Shown here: positions 41,421 to 50,816 of the stretch, piece after piece
Numbering within the stretch: the first letter of the stretch is position 1
Layout of the letters: each line of letters starts with the position of its first letter
Position numbers and translations under genes: made by a program
The notes under the pieces: model-generated
What the model was told of the DNA's origin: nothing
The model's input: only the letters and a program-made list of their open reading frames with translations
Databases searched by the model: none
NCBI GenBank assembly: GCA_934489735.1
Contig: CAKSSR010000001.1
Location: forward strand, 1 to 64,000
DNA from: an uncultured Eubacteriales bacterium
Lineage (GTDB): Bacteria > Bacillota > Clostridia > Oscillospirales > Acutalibacteraceae
Direction: 5' to 3'
Length of the DNA: 64,000 bases

Positions 41421-41621
41421 AAAATACAGATGATTATCTTGTTCTTTGTCTAATTGATTCAAGTCAAGTCATCACTTATATATATAATATCATAAAATGA
41501 TGACAAAATCTATTAAAATATAATTAGCATTGTATTATCTGAAGCTTAGCTTTAATAAAATTATTAATAAGCGATTAATAAATTATCTTCAAAAGTTATG
41601 CTATCAAATTGATAAAAAATA

Positions 41622-41630
41622 TGATATAAT
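41622..41630 (+). promoter_or_regulatory. Extended -10 promoter of murD
   Basis: TG-A-TATAAT, 39 nt before the murD start. Confidence 0.55.
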
Positions 41631-41669
41631 GGATGAAATAGCTTATTTTATTATCTGGAGGGGTACGAT

Positions 41670-43064
41670 TTGTATAAGATCGACAGGTTTTTTAACGATA
41701 TAAAAGGCAAAAAGGTAGCTTTTTGTGGGATTGGGAGAAGTAATATACCGTTGATAAAGATGTTTTATAATAAAGGGATAAAAAAAATCATTGCATGTGA
41801 TGCAAAAAGCAAAGATGATTTAGTAAATGAATTGAATGATTTAGAAGGATTTAATATAGAATTTAATCTAGGGAAGAATTATTTAGAATTAAGTGATGCA
41901 GACATAATCTTTAGGACACCTGGTTTAAATTTTAATAATGAATATTTAAAGAGATATAGGAGCGAAGGAAGGATAGTCACTTCTGAGATGGAATTATTTT
42001 TTGATTTATGTCCATGCAGGACGATAGCTATTACGGGAAGTGATGGAAAGACTACGACGACTTCAATAATATATAACATGCTAAAAAAGCAAGGTGAGAA
42101 TGTTTTTCTTGGAGGAAACCTAGGGATGCCATTGCTTAATAGAATAGAAGAAATACAGGAGAATGACTTTGCGGTTGTAGAATTATCTAGCTTTCAGTTG
42201 ATATCGATGAGAAAGAGCCCAGATATATCAGTTATTACTAACATAGCTCCAAATCATTTAGACGTACATAAGAGCATGGACGAATATATATCAGCGAAGA
42301 AGAACATATTCTTACATCAAGGGGCATTTGACAAAACGGTTATAAATATAGACAATGAAATAGTCAAAGGATTTGCTGATGAAACGAGAGCGAGAGTATT
42401 TTCTTTTAGCATGGATGAACGAGAGATCAACAATGGAGCATATTTGGATAAAAATAATGACATATATCTTTGCACGGATGGGAAACCGCACTTTGTAATG
42501 AATGCAGATGAGATAAAAATAATAGGGAGACATAACATAGAGAACTATCTAAGTGCAATTTGCGCAGTATCCGATTATGTGAGCATAGAGAATATGAGAG
42601 AAATTGCAAGAGAATTTAACGGAGTGGAGCACAGAATAGAATTTGTTAAAGAAATAGAAGGAGTAAAGTATTATAATGATGCAATTGCCACAAGTCCGAC
42701 TCGAGCAATTAAAGGCACATTATCATTATATGACAGGAAAATAATTATGATAGCGGGTGGGTATGATAAACAAATACCATTTGAAGATTTAGGGCCAGTT
42801 ATATGTGACAAAGTAAAATTATTAATACTCATGGGGGACACTGCTGAGAAAATAGAGAATTCGGTAAGAAATTCAAAGAATTATAATAAAGATGATATAA
42901 ATATAATAAAAGTAAGCAATATGAAGGAAGCAATAGATGTTTCGAGAAAGTATTCAAAGCCAGGGGATATAGTTTCGCTTTGTCCTGCTTGTGCAAGCTT
43001 TGGACTATACAAGGATTTTGTAGAAAAAGGAAACGATTTCAAACAAATAGTAAACAATTTATAA
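41670..43064 (+). CDS. murD: UDP-N-acetylmuramoylalanine--D-glutamate ligase
   Basis: 464 aa, TTG start after GGAGGGG. Adds D-Glu to UDP-MurNAc-L-Ala. N-terminal Rossmann-like domain (KVAFCGIGRSNIPLIKMF), ATP loop ITGSDGKTTTTS, central LSSFQLISM and NIAPNHLDVHKSMDEY, then the ligase domain HRIEFVKEIEGVKYYNDAIATSPTRAI (cited in part) and CPACASFGLYKDFVEKGNDF. Length normal. It leads a run with the M42 peptidase genes (27-nt gap), away from the usual division cluster. Confidence 0.95.
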   Translation: MYKIDRFFNDIKGKKVAFCGIGRSNIPLIKMFYNKGIKKIIACDAKSKDDLVNELNDLEGFNIEFNLGKNYLELSDADIIFRTPGLNFNNEYLKRYRSEGRIVTSEMELFFDLCPCRTIAITGSDGKTTTTSIIYNMLKKQGENVFLGGNLGMPLLNRIEEIQENDFAVVELSSFQLISMRKSPDISVITNIAPNHLDVHKSMDEYISAKKNIFLHQGAFDKTVINIDNEIVKGFADETRARVFSFSMDEREINNGAYLDKNNDIYLCTDGKPHFVMNADEIKIIGRHNIENYLSAICAVSDYVSIENMREIAREFNGVEHRIEFVKEIEGVKYYNDAIATSPTRAIKGTLSLYDRKIIMIAGGYDKQIPFEDLGPVICDKVKLLILMGDTAEKIENSVRNSKNYNKDDINIIKVSNMKEAIDVSRKYSKPGDIVSLCPACASFGLYKDFVEKGNDFKQIVNNL

Positions 43065-43091
43065 TAAAATTCGAATAGAGGTTGTATAAAA

Positions 43092-44114
43092 ATGAAGAAT
43101 TTATTAAAAGAAATATGCAAAATATGCTCTGTTTCAGGGGGAGAAGAATATTTAATAGACTTTTGTAAAAAAATATTTTCATCATATACGGATGACATAA
43201 CCACTGATGAGAAGAATAATAATCTTTATGCGACATTTGGTAAGAAAAATGCAAAGAAACGCATACTACTTGATGCCCACATTGATGAAGTGGGATTTAT
43301 TATTAATTATATAAATGAGAAAGGATTAATAAAAGTTTCTCCAGTGGGAGGAATTGATAAACGGATACTACCGGGCAGTCAAGTAATGATCTTAAATAAA
43401 GAGAAAACTATTGGAGTTTTTGGCAGCGTACCACCACATTTATCGAAAAGCAAAAGTAAGTTTTTATCAATAGATGAATTATATATTGACATAGGATTAA
43501 ATGATAAAGAAAAAGTAGAAGAACTTGTGAAAATAGGCGATCGAGCGATAATATATTCTGAACCGAGGGAACTAATTAATGACAAATTTGTTGCAGGATC
43601 ATTAGACAACAAGGCCGGGGTAGCAGCATTGATATTATGCGCAGAGGAAATTAGTAAGATTGACTTAGATGACATATGCGTCACGATAGCATTGACATCA
43701 AGAGAAGAGGTTAATTCACTTGGGGCTAAGGTAGCGTCATATTTATTAGATCCAACTGAATGCATTTGCATAGATGTATCATTTGCAAGCCAAAACGGAG
43801 TACCGAAGCATAAGTGTGGGGAAATGGCAAAAGGACCGATGATTGGTTTTTCTCCGATAATAAATAAAGGAATTTATAATAAACTGATATCAATTTGTAA
43901 AGAGAATGACATAAATTATCAATTGGAAGTAATGGGAGGCAGGACAGGGACTAACTTAGATTATATGACAGAAAGCAAGAGTGGAATAAAAGGAGCACTT
44001 GTGTCCATCCCAATACGATACATGCACAGTTGGAATGAAGTAGTTGATGTAAATGATATAAAAGACGTAGCCAAACTTATATCATTATATATAAAGAATG
44101 GAGGTAGATTATAA
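43092..44114 (+). CDS. M42-family metallo-aminopeptidase, copy 1
   Basis: 340 aa. Tetrahedral (TET) aminopeptidase family. Metal and catalytic residues are visible: LLDAHIDEVGFI (His and Asp-Glu), AGSLDNKAGVAAL (bridging Asp; the usual DD-R is DN-K), SREEVNSLGAKVASY (catalytic Glu pair; usual EE-x-G-x-x-G), IDVSFA, and IRYMHSWNEVV (last His). The substitutions suggest a changed specificity. Its stop shares one base with the start of the second copy (TAATG), so the two are made together and may assemble jointly. Confidence 0.9.
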   Translation: MKNLLKEICKICSVSGGEEYLIDFCKKIFSSYTDDITTDEKNNNLYATFGKKNAKKRILLDAHIDEVGFIINYINEKGLIKVSPVGGIDKRILPGSQVMILNKEKTIGVFGSVPPHLSKSKSKFLSIDELYIDIGLNDKEKVEELVKIGDRAIIYSEPRELINDKFVAGSLDNKAGVAALILCAEEISKIDLDDICVTIALTSREEVNSLGAKVASYLLDPTECICIDVSFASQNGVPKHKCGEMAKGPMIGFSPIINKGIYNKLISICKENDINYQLEVMGGRTGTNLDYMTESKSGIKGALVSIPIRYMHSWNEVVDVNDIKDVAKLISLYIKNGGRL

Positions 44115-45127
44115 TGGATATAAACTTGCTAGAAAGGTTATGCAATATAAATTCAGCTTCAGGTGACGAAGAAAATGTAAGAAAGTTCATCATAGATGAA
44201 ATAAGAGACTATATAGATGAACTAGAGGTAGACGCACTTGGAAATATAATTGTATTTAAAAGAGGATTGAAGCCAAGAAGTAAGAAATTAATGGTATGTG
44301 CACATATGGATGAAGTAGGATTTATAGTTACTCATATAACTAAAGACGGATATATAAAGTTTTCCAGCGTTGGGGGAGTAGACAGCAATATATTGTTAGG
44401 AAAAAGAGTAAATATTGGTAAAAACAATGTCTGCGGAATAATAGGAGTTAAGCCAATTCATCTAATGGATAAGAATGATAAAGGCGAAGAAGAAGTAAAG
44501 ATAAGCGACCTTTATATAGATATAGGAGCAAGTAATGATGAAGAAGCAATCAAGTATGTAAATTTAGGGGACTATATATACTTTGATACAAAATTTGTAC
44601 TGGATGATAATAAAATAATTAAATCTAAAGCGCTTGATGACAGAGCGGGATGCTTTATATTGATAAATATAATCAAATCGGAACTAGAATTTGATACGTA
44701 CTTTGCATTTACTACTCAGGAGGAAATAGGAGCAAGAGGCGGAAAGGTAGCTTCTTACAAAATTGATCCAGATTCATGCATAGTTGTGGAATCAACTACA
44801 GCTTTTGATATGTCAGAAGAAGACAATGACATTTGCTCTATAAATAAAGGGGCAGTTGTTTCCTTTATGGATAGAGGAACTATATATGATAAAGAATATT
44901 TTAATATGGCATTGGATTTTTCTAAGACAGGTGAAAAAGTTCAAATAAAAAAAGGAGTATGTGGAGGGAATGACTCATCAAAGATCCATATATCAAGAAA
45001 CGGAGTAAGAACAATTGCAATATCATTGCCTTGTAGATATATCCATTCAGCAATGAGCATAGCACTAGTGGAAGACGTAAAGTCTGTCGAAAGTTTGACT
45101 AGATTTATGATGGAAAAGATAATATAA
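44114..45127 (+). CDS. M42-family metallo-aminopeptidase, copy 2
   Basis: 337 aa, homologous to the preceding gene but closer to the canonical family: VCAHMDEVGFIV, KALDDRAGCFILI, TTQEEIGARGGKVASY, VVESTTA, and CRYIHSAMS. GGAGG lies inside the end of copy 1. M42 enzymes form dodecameric tetrahedra that trim peptides from proteolysis; paired genes in archaea can give mixed particles, so a hetero-oligomer is plausible here. Confidence 0.9.
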   Translation: MDINLLERLCNINSASGDEENVRKFIIDEIRDYIDELEVDALGNIIVFKRGLKPRSKKLMVCAHMDEVGFIVTHITKDGYIKFSSVGGVDSNILLGKRVNIGKNNVCGIIGVKPIHLMDKNDKGEEEVKISDLYIDIGASNDEEAIKYVNLGDYIYFDTKFVLDDNKIIKSKALDDRAGCFILINIIKSELEFDTYFAFTTQEEIGARGGKVASYKIDPDSCIVVESTTAFDMSEEDNDICSINKGAVVSFMDRGTIYDKEYFNMALDFSKTGEKVQIKKGVCGGNDSSKIHISRNGVRTIAISLPCRYIHSAMSIALVEDVKSVESLTRFMMEKII

Positions 45128-45142
45128 GGGGAGTAATTAAAT

Positions 45143-46381
45143 TTGTTTAATATAAGTGAAAAAGTTAAAGAAGCTTCTAATGAGGCAATGAAAAAATGTA
45201 AAGAATATTTTGAATATGTTGAGGATGTAACAGAATATAATCAAAGTAAAGTATTGAAAGCATTTATAGATGCTAAGGTAAGTGAGAGCCATTTTAATAC
45301 ATCAACTGGATATGGGTACTCGGACAGAGGCAGAGAAGTACTAGATGAAGTATATGCTAATATATTTAAAGCAGAAGATGCTATGGTTAGACATAACTTT
45401 GTAAGCGGTACTCATGCATTGACAGTCGCTTTGTTTGGAATATTAAGACCTAATGATACTTTTTTATCGGTCACGGGAATGCCTTATGATACTTTGAGAA
45501 ATGTGATAGGTATTGGCCATAGGCACGGGGAAGGCTCCTTGAAAGACTTTGGAATCAATTATAAGCAAGTCGATATGAAAGAAGACGGAACTCTTGATTT
45601 TGAACAGATAAGAAATAGTATAAGCAATGATCTTAAAATGGTATATATTCAAAGATCAAGAGGATATACATTAAGAAATTCACTATCGGTTGAGGATATA
45701 AAGAAGATAGTAGCTATTTCAAGAGAAAAAGCACCAAATGCTATAATAATGGTAGATAATTGCTACGGAGAATTTGTAGAAAAGTCAGAACCAATAGAAC
45801 ACGGCGTAGATATAGCAGTGGGATCTCTCATAAAGAATCCAGGCGGTGGAATAGCCTTGAATGGAGGATATATAGTAGGAAGAAAAGACCTGGTAGAGTT
45901 ATGTTCGTACAGACTTACAACGCCAGGAACCGGTAAAGATTTGGGAGCGACTTTGAATCAAAACAGAAATCTATTCTTAGGGACATTTAATGCACCACAT
46001 GTTACTGGAGAAGCATTGAAAACGGCAATATTTGCATCAGCTTTGTTTGAAGAACTAGGATATGAAGTATTGCCAAGATATAATCAGAAAAGATCAGATA
46101 TAGTTCAAGTATTGAAGCTATTGAATGAGGATAGATTGATATCGTTTTGCAAGGGTATTCAAATGGGATCTCCAGTTGACTCATTTGTATCACCGGAACC
46201 GTGGGACATGCCTGGCTACGACAATAAAGTAATAATGGCAGCAGGAACATTTACCTTGGGATCATCAATAGAACTTTCAGCGGATGCACCGTTAAGAGAA
46301 CCATATGCAGTTTGGATGCAAGGAGGAATTAATTTTCATAGTGGAAAGCTGGGTGTTATGATTGCAGCATCAAATATGTGA
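45143..46381 (+). CDS. PLP-dependent enzyme of the 'aluminium resistance'/methionine gamma-lyase-like family
   Basis: 412 aa, TTG start after AAGGGGAG. Fold type I PLP enzyme: FVSGTHALTVALFGILRPND (cited in part), GYTLRNSLSV, IIMVDNCYGEFVE (cofactor Asp), VGSLIKNPGGGIALNGGYIVG (Schiff-base Lys in SLIKNPGG). These are hallmarks of the Alum_res (PF06838-type) family, annotated as cystathionine gamma-lyase or methionine gamma-lyase-like; its true reaction is not settled. The 3' end overlaps tadA by 20 nt. Confidence 0.88.
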   Translation: MFNISEKVKEASNEAMKKCKEYFEYVEDVTEYNQSKVLKAFIDAKVSESHFNTSTGYGYSDRGREVLDEVYANIFKAEDAMVRHNFVSGTHALTVALFGILRPNDTFLSVTGMPYDTLRNVIGIGHRHGEGSLKDFGINYKQVDMKEDGTLDFEQIRNSISNDLKMVYIQRSRGYTLRNSLSVEDIKKIVAISREKAPNAIIMVDNCYGEFVEKSEPIEHGVDIAVGSLIKNPGGGIALNGGYIVGRKDLVELCSYRLTTPGTGKDLGATLNQNRNLFLGTFNAPHVTGEALKTAIFASALFEELGYEVLPRYNQKRSDIVQVLKLLNEDRLISFCKGIQMGSPVDSFVSPEPWDMPGYDNKVIMAAGTFTLGSSIELSADAPLREPYAVWMQGGINFHSGKLGVMIAASNM

Positions 46382-46853
46382 TAATCCTATTGCACGAGAT
46401 GAGCTTTTTATGAAAAAAGCCATAGAAATGGCAAAGGAATCATCAAGGTTTGGAGAGGTTCCTGTAGGAGCAGTGATTGTTAAAGGTAATGAAATAATAT
46501 CTACGGGGAAAAATTACAGAGAGAATGGAAAGAATGCATTATATCATGCAGAAATAGAAGCAATAGATAAGGCTTGTAAAGCATTGAACGGCTGGAGACT
46601 ATTTGAATGCGAGCTGTTTGTAACTCTTGAGCCTTGCCCAATGTGCACAGGGGCAATAATAAATTCAAGAATAAAAAGATTAATTTTTGGAACAAATGAT
46701 TACAAATCTGGTTCATGTGGGTCAGTTGTCAATTTGTTTAATTTAGGTTATAATCATATACCGGAAGTTACTTCAGGAATATTAAAGGAGGAATGTTCAT
46801 TCTTATTAAGCGATTTCTTTAAAAAATTAAGAAATAAAAAGGCGATGGAGTGA
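46362..46853 (+). CDS. tadA: tRNA-specific adenosine deaminase TadA
   Basis: 163 aa from the ATG at 46362; a shorter start at 46410 (MKKAIEMAKESSRFGEVPVG) is closer to the usual family N-terminus. Deaminates A34 to inosine in tRNA-Arg. Zn motifs: YHAEIEAID (His and catalytic Glu) and LEPCPMCTGAI (two Cys), plus the C-terminal FFKKLRNKK. Overlaps the PLP-enzyme gene, and the next gene follows after 3 nt. Confidence 0.93.
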   Translation: MQHQICDNPIARDELFMKKAIEMAKESSRFGEVPVGAVIVKGNEIISTGKNYRENGKNALYHAEIEAIDKACKALNGWRLFECELFVTLEPCPMCTGAIINSRIKRLIFGTNDYKSGSCGSVVNLFNLGYNHIPEVTSGILKEECSFLLSDFFKKLRNKKAME

Positions 46854-46856
46854 TTT

Positions 46857-47552
46857 ATGAAAATTTTATTTGAAAAGTATAAAAGAAAGCTAAACGAATT
46901 AAAAGAAAAGAAAGATAAAGATCCAAAGATTACATTCTACGAAGTCATATGGGTATTTGTGATCGGATGCATAATAGGATTTGTGGCAGAGATGATATGG
47001 TCGTTTCTAGCAGAAGGATTTATAATGTCAAGAAAAGGAGTGATTTACGGACCCTTTATACCGGTTTATGGATTCGGAGCAATAGTATTTGTAATCTTTT
47101 ATCAAAAGATGAGAAAAGCAAATTATTTTGTACTGTTTTTAGTTTTCATGGTAATAGGAGGAGGATTTGAATACATTTGTTCAGTTGTACAAGAAAATCT
47201 TACGGGGACAGTGTCATGGGACTATTCTAATTCACCATTTAATATAAATGGAAGGACAAATTTAGCTTATTCTATTATATGGGGAATAATGGGTGCAACA
47301 TTTTTAAAGTATGTTTATCCTTTTGTAGACGAATTTATAAAATTTATTCATAAAAAGACAGGAAACATATTAACCATTTTAGTCTTTATATTTATGATAT
47401 TTGATATGGGAATATCAGTCTTAGCAGTTAGAAGACAAGTGGAAAGAAGAAATGGTGAGCCACCAGATAGCTCGTTTGAATCATTTTTAGATGATCAGTA
47501 TACAGATGAATTTTTGAAAGAAATTTATCCGAATATGATAGTCATAGATTAA
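46857..47552 (+). CDS. CmpB-like membrane protein (putative ABC-transporter type IV family)
   Basis: 231 aa. After a basic N-terminal helix there are about five TM segments (EVIWVFVIGCIIGFVAEMIW; GFGAIVFVIFY; YFVLFLVFMVIGGGFEYI; YSIIWGIMGATFLKYV; ILTILVFIFMIFDMGISVL). GVIYGPFIPVYGFGA and WDYSNSPFNINGRTNL are conserved motifs of PF06541-type proteins, whose function is not known despite the transporter label. No ATPase partner is nearby. Confidence 0.85.
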   Translation: MKILFEKYKRKLNELKEKKDKDPKITFYEVIWVFVIGCIIGFVAEMIWSFLAEGFIMSRKGVIYGPFIPVYGFGAIVFVIFYQKMRKANYFVLFLVFMVIGGGFEYICSVVQENLTGTVSWDYSNSPFNINGRTNLAYSIIWGIMGATFLKYVYPFVDEFIKFIHKKTGNILTILVFIFMIFDMGISVLAVRRQVERRNGEPPDSSFESFLDDQYTDEFLKEIYPNMIVID

Positions 47553-47579
47553 AATTATATAGAAGAAAGTAGGTGCTTT

Positions 47580-48002
47580 ATGAAGATAATGGCAATAGAT
47601 TTAGGCGAAGTCAGAACAGGATTAGCTGTATGTGATAAAATGGAATTATTATCATCACCATTGGACGTCATAGAAGAAAAAGATAAGGATAAATTGATAT
47701 CTATAATAATCAATAAGGCAAAAAGCATGGATGTCGAACAATTTGTCTTGGGATTGCCGAGAAATATGGACGGAACAGAAGGAAAAAGTGCTCAAAATGC
47801 TCGAGATTTTAAAGAAAAATTAGAATCGGCAAGCGGTATTAAAGTGGATTTACATGATGAGAGATATACCACAATTTCAGCACATGGATACCTGAACGAA
47901 ACAAATACAAGGGGAAAGAAAAGAAAGAGTATAGTTGATAAAATATCTGCGTCAATTATCTTAGATGACTATATTAGATACAAAAACAGACAATCAATTT
48001 AG
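47580..48002 (+). CDS. ruvX: RuvX/YqgF pre-16S rRNA nuclease family
   Basis: 140 aa. RNase H-like fold: MKIMAIDLGEVRTGLAVCD (first Asp), FVLGLPRNMDGTEGKSAQNAR (cited in part), VDLHDERYTTISA (catalytic Glu region), KKRKSIVDKISASIILDDYI (last Asp). Member of the putative resolvase family shown to process 16S rRNA precursor ends. Length normal. AGAAAGTAGG precedes the ATG. Confidence 0.93.
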   Translation: MKIMAIDLGEVRTGLAVCDKMELLSSPLDVIEEKDKDKLISIIINKAKSMDVEQFVLGLPRNMDGTEGKSAQNARDFKEKLESASGIKVDLHDERYTTISAHGYLNETNTRGKKRKSIVDKISASIILDDYIRYKNRQSI

Positions 48003-48041
48003 AGGGATAAATAATATTTGACTAGAAAAGGGTGAAAGATA

Positions 48042-48968
48042 ATGATAGATTATCATAAAACTGTAAATGGGGTAGTAACTAGTATAGAATCATTTGAAGA
48101 CGGATGTTGGATTAATTGCACTGACCCTCAAGAAGATGAAATAAATATGCTTATAGAAACTTTCAATATAGATCCAGATCTATTTAGGGCATCACTGGAT
48201 AAAGAAGAATCGTCTCACGTGGATGTGACAGATAATACGGCTTTAATAGTAATAGACACCCCTGAAGTAAAAAAGAGCGACAATAATATAACATATTCTA
48301 CTATGCCACTGAGCATTATGATAGTAGATAAATGCGTTATAACTGTATCTATAAAAGAAAATCCTATATTGGAAGAATTCTCAGAAGGAATTATAAAAAA
48401 TATAGAGACAAGTTTTAAAACCAACTTCTTACTAAGCGTCATGCTGAGAGTAACCTCTAAGTACTTGCAGTATTTGAATCAGATAGATAAAATAAGTCAT
48501 CATATAGAGAACGAAATGAGAAAATCTATGAGAAATAAAGAATTGTTACAATTTCTGGAAATAGAGAAATCATTGGTTTACTTTTCTACTTCTCTTAAGT
48601 CTAATAGTTTGACTCTTCAAAGGATAATGAGAGGAAAATATATAAAACTTTATGAAGATGACCAGGATTTGATGGACGACTTGGTTATAGAAGTTAAGCA
48701 GGCATTAGAAATGTCTGATATATACCTTAATATTTTATCAAGTACTATGGAAACTTTTGCATCAATTATATCTAATAACTTGAATGTAGTTATGAAAGTC
48801 TTGGCTTCTATTACTTTAATAATGTCAATCCCTACGATTGTTTCGGGATTCTACGGGATGAATGGTGAGGGCTTGTTTATGCAAGATAGCAATATATTCC
48901 CTTTAATATTATCTATAATACTTATGATTATCGCTTGGTATATATTAAGAAAAAAGAATATGTTATAA
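48042..48968 (+). CDS. corA: CorA-family Mg2+/Co2+ transporter
   Basis: 308 aa. Long cytoplasmic N-terminal domain and two C-terminal TM helices (about 245-270 and 280-302), with the family signature FYGMNGEG between them. CorA forms a pentameric Mg2+ channel gated by cytosolic Mg2+. GPE-type N-terminal residues INCTDPQEDEINMLIETFNID (cited in part) are typical of the Firmicute subgroup. Last gene before a bidirectional terminator. Confidence 0.93.
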   Translation: MIDYHKTVNGVVTSIESFEDGCWINCTDPQEDEINMLIETFNIDPDLFRASLDKEESSHVDVTDNTALIVIDTPEVKKSDNNITYSTMPLSIMIVDKCVITVSIKENPILEEFSEGIIKNIETSFKTNFLLSVMLRVTSKYLQYLNQIDKISHHIENEMRKSMRNKELLQFLEIEKSLVYFSTSLKSNSLTLQRIMRGKYIKLYEDDQDLMDDLVIEVKQALEMSDIYLNILSSTMETFASIISNNLNVVMKVLASITLIMSIPTIVSGFYGMNGEGLFMQDSNIFPLILSIILMIIAWYILRKKNML

Positions 48969-48972
48969 TAAA

Positions 48973-49005
48973 AAATCTCAAAGATTTAGACAATCCTTGA
49001 GATTT
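48973..49005. terminator. Bidirectional terminator corA / comEA
   Basis: AAATCTCAA (48973-48981) pairs perfectly with TTGAGATTT (48997-49005). On the minus strand it is followed by TTTTATTAT; on the plus strand it is weaker. Confidence 0.8.
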
Positions 49006-49028
49006 AGTAATGATTTTTATGTAAATTG

Positions 49029-49457
49029 TTAATCGACGCATATGCTGTCTTTAATTTTTTCAAAAGTTTTTTCGCCAATTCCTTTTACATTCATAATATC
49101 TGATATATCTTTGAATCCGCCTGACTCACTTCTGTATTTAATAATGCGTTCTGCTGTCTTTGGTCCGACGCCTTTGATATTCTCAACCAGCTCCTCAGCT
49201 GATGCTGTATTAATGTTAACTTTATTTGTCGGATTACTTGCATTGCCTTTATCATTTTCATCAGAAGTTGATACAATTTCATTACCGGGACCCAAAGCAC
49301 TCTTATCAAATGTCTTAGACGAAGGAGATATGTCACTTTGAACTAAACATGGCATAGTTGGCGCAGAAACGAAAAATGCATTATATCCTATTATAATGGA
49401 GCATAATATTAAAGTAACAGATAAAAGAAATTTTTCATAAGAATTAATTTTTTTCAT
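49029..49457 (-). CDS. comEA: ComEA-like DNA-binding protein
   Basis: 142 aa. N-terminal TM anchor (about 11-31), a Ser/Asn-rich linker (about 40-78), then a C-terminal helix-hairpin-helix domain: VNINTASAEELVENIKGVGPKTAERII (cited in part) and FKDISDIMNVKGIGEKTFEKIKD. This is the ComEA DNA receptor used for uptake; the SLBB domain of longer ComEA proteins is missing. No comEC is adjacent. Confidence 0.9.
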   Translation of the reverse strand: MKKINSYEKFLLSVTLILCSIIIGYNAFFVSAPTMPCLVQSDISPSSKTFDKSALGPGNEIVSTSDENDKGNASNPTNKVNINTASAEELVENIKGVGPKTAERIIKYRSESGGFKDISDIMNVKGIGEKTFEKIKDSICVD

Positions 49458-49643
49458 AAAAATACAAGCATGGCATTCAAAATTGACAACAATACGTAAC
49501 TGAATGCCAACATTACCTCACTTTCTAATTTATTAAAATAATATTAGTTTAGAAAAATGCAACATAATGACAAGAGTTTTTACCTTTTTTATTACTAATA
49601 TTATTTTATCATAAAATCTGATTTTAAGAAAGGGATTCTTCCA

Positions 49644-50645
49644 ATGAATTATAAAAAAACTAAATGTCAAGTATGTAAAAAAGAATTTAATGATAATGAT
49701 GATATAGTTGTATGTCCTAAGTGCGGGGCACCTTATCATAGAGAATGTTATAAAGCTGTTGGACACTGTAAGTTTGAAGAAGAAAATGGAGAGAATGCAG
49801 AATTTAAGTATGAACCAGCAGCGTTAGTGGATGATGAAGCAAAATCAAAATTCAAGAGATGTCCAGTATGCAGAGAGAAGACAGAAGAAAGTACAGCTGT
49901 ATGTCCCAAGTGTGGATTTATATATAATAATGACAATATCTATGACGAAGAACAGGAATTCTATAAAAATTTAGAGAAATTAATAAGCCCATTGGGCGGA
50001 TTTGAAAAAGATGAAGAAGTAGTAGATGGAGTCAATGCAAATGATATGGCGAATTTTGTAGGCACTAGTGTCAGATATTATATGACATCATTTAAACAGA
50101 TAAAGGACACTGGAAGGTCAAGGTTTAATATAAGTGCCTTTTTGTTTTCAGGAGCATGGATGCTTTATAGAAAACAATATAAACTTGGAATAATTGTACT
50201 ATTGATCACTATAATATTGAATGCTTTGACTCAATTCTCTCTGATATTTCTTACTTACGACGTATTAAAAAATATAGCAGTATCTATATCAGGCAATACA
50301 AATTTTAATAGTTTAGGAGATGTACTATCAATTATAATTTCCAATTCTCAAAAGACAGGAGAAGTATTTAGTGGCTTACCGTTTATGAGCAAGATATTTA
50401 TGATTCTACCATTTATATTTAATATAATGTCATGGGTCGTTATGATAATATGCGGATTTAAAGGAAATAAGATTTATATGAACTTCTGTTGCAAAAAGAT
50501 ATCAAAAATAAAGAAATCTTTAAAAAGTCACTTAAGAATTGAAACAGATAGAAAGATAAGTGAGGCAGGAGGAGTTAATATTCCACTAGGAATTTGTTTG
50601 CTTATATGTTATATTATAATAAGCGAATTTCCAAAGTTTATTTGA
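49644..50645 (+). CDS. RING-finger/zinc-ribbon membrane protein with DUF2628
   Basis: 333 aa. N-terminal prokaryotic RING-like domain (CQVCKKEF..VVCPKCGAPYHRECYKAVGHC, residues 8-43), a second zinc ribbon (CPVCREKTEESTAVCPKCGF, 73-92), then a DUF2628 region with about four TM helices (FNISAFLFSGAWMLYRKQYKLG is the DUF2628 signature). RING-type domains in bacteria are often regulatory rather than ubiquitin ligases. AAGAAAGGG precedes the ATG. Role unknown. Confidence 0.85.
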   Translation: MNYKKTKCQVCKKEFNDNDDIVVCPKCGAPYHRECYKAVGHCKFEEENGENAEFKYEPAALVDDEAKSKFKRCPVCREKTEESTAVCPKCGFIYNNDNIYDEEQEFYKNLEKLISPLGGFEKDEEVVDGVNANDMANFVGTSVRYYMTSFKQIKDTGRSRFNISAFLFSGAWMLYRKQYKLGIIVLLITIILNALTQFSLIFLTYDVLKNIAVSISGNTNFNSLGDVLSIIISNSQKTGEVFSGLPFMSKIFMILPFIFNIMSWVVMIICGFKGNKIYMNFCCKKISKIKKSLKSHLRIETDRKISEAGGVNIPLGICLLICYIIISEFPKFI

Positions 50646-50682
50646 TATTGAAAAAAAGAGGCAAAAAGAGTAAAATTATTAG

Positions 50683-50732
50683 AGTCGAATTATAAATGTG
50701 TGATGTGATTTTGATTTTGATTTAATTCGGCT
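50683..50732 (+). other. Intergenic hairpin between the RING gene and galU
   Basis: AGTCGAATTA (50683-50692) and TAATTCGGCT (50723-50732) form a 10-bp stem with one wobble around 30 nt. Not followed by a clean T-run, so terminator function is doubtful. Confidence 0.4.
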
Positions 50733-50765
50733 TGAAATATTTTAAAAAATTGAACAGAAAAAGAA

Positions 50766-50816
50766 GGGAGGCTCGCCTGAGGGCGAGAGCGAATTTTTAA
50801 AATTCACTTATTTTAG
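50766..50816 (+). promoter_or_regulatory. galU leader with displaced ribosome binding site and two hairpins
   Basis: GGGAGG (50766-50771) is about 45 nt before the galU ATG. Between lie a GC-rich hairpin CTCGCC/GGCGAG (50772-50787) and an A/T hairpin GAATTTT/AAAATTC (50791-50805). A stop codon sits directly before the ATG, so there is no earlier start. Confidence 0.5.

Noticed and set aside
41468..41504. GTCATCA...TGATGAC inverted repeat between adhE and murD
   Set aside because: Only 7-bp arms around a 23-nt A/T-rich loop; chance is likely in DNA of this composition and no promoter alignment supports it.
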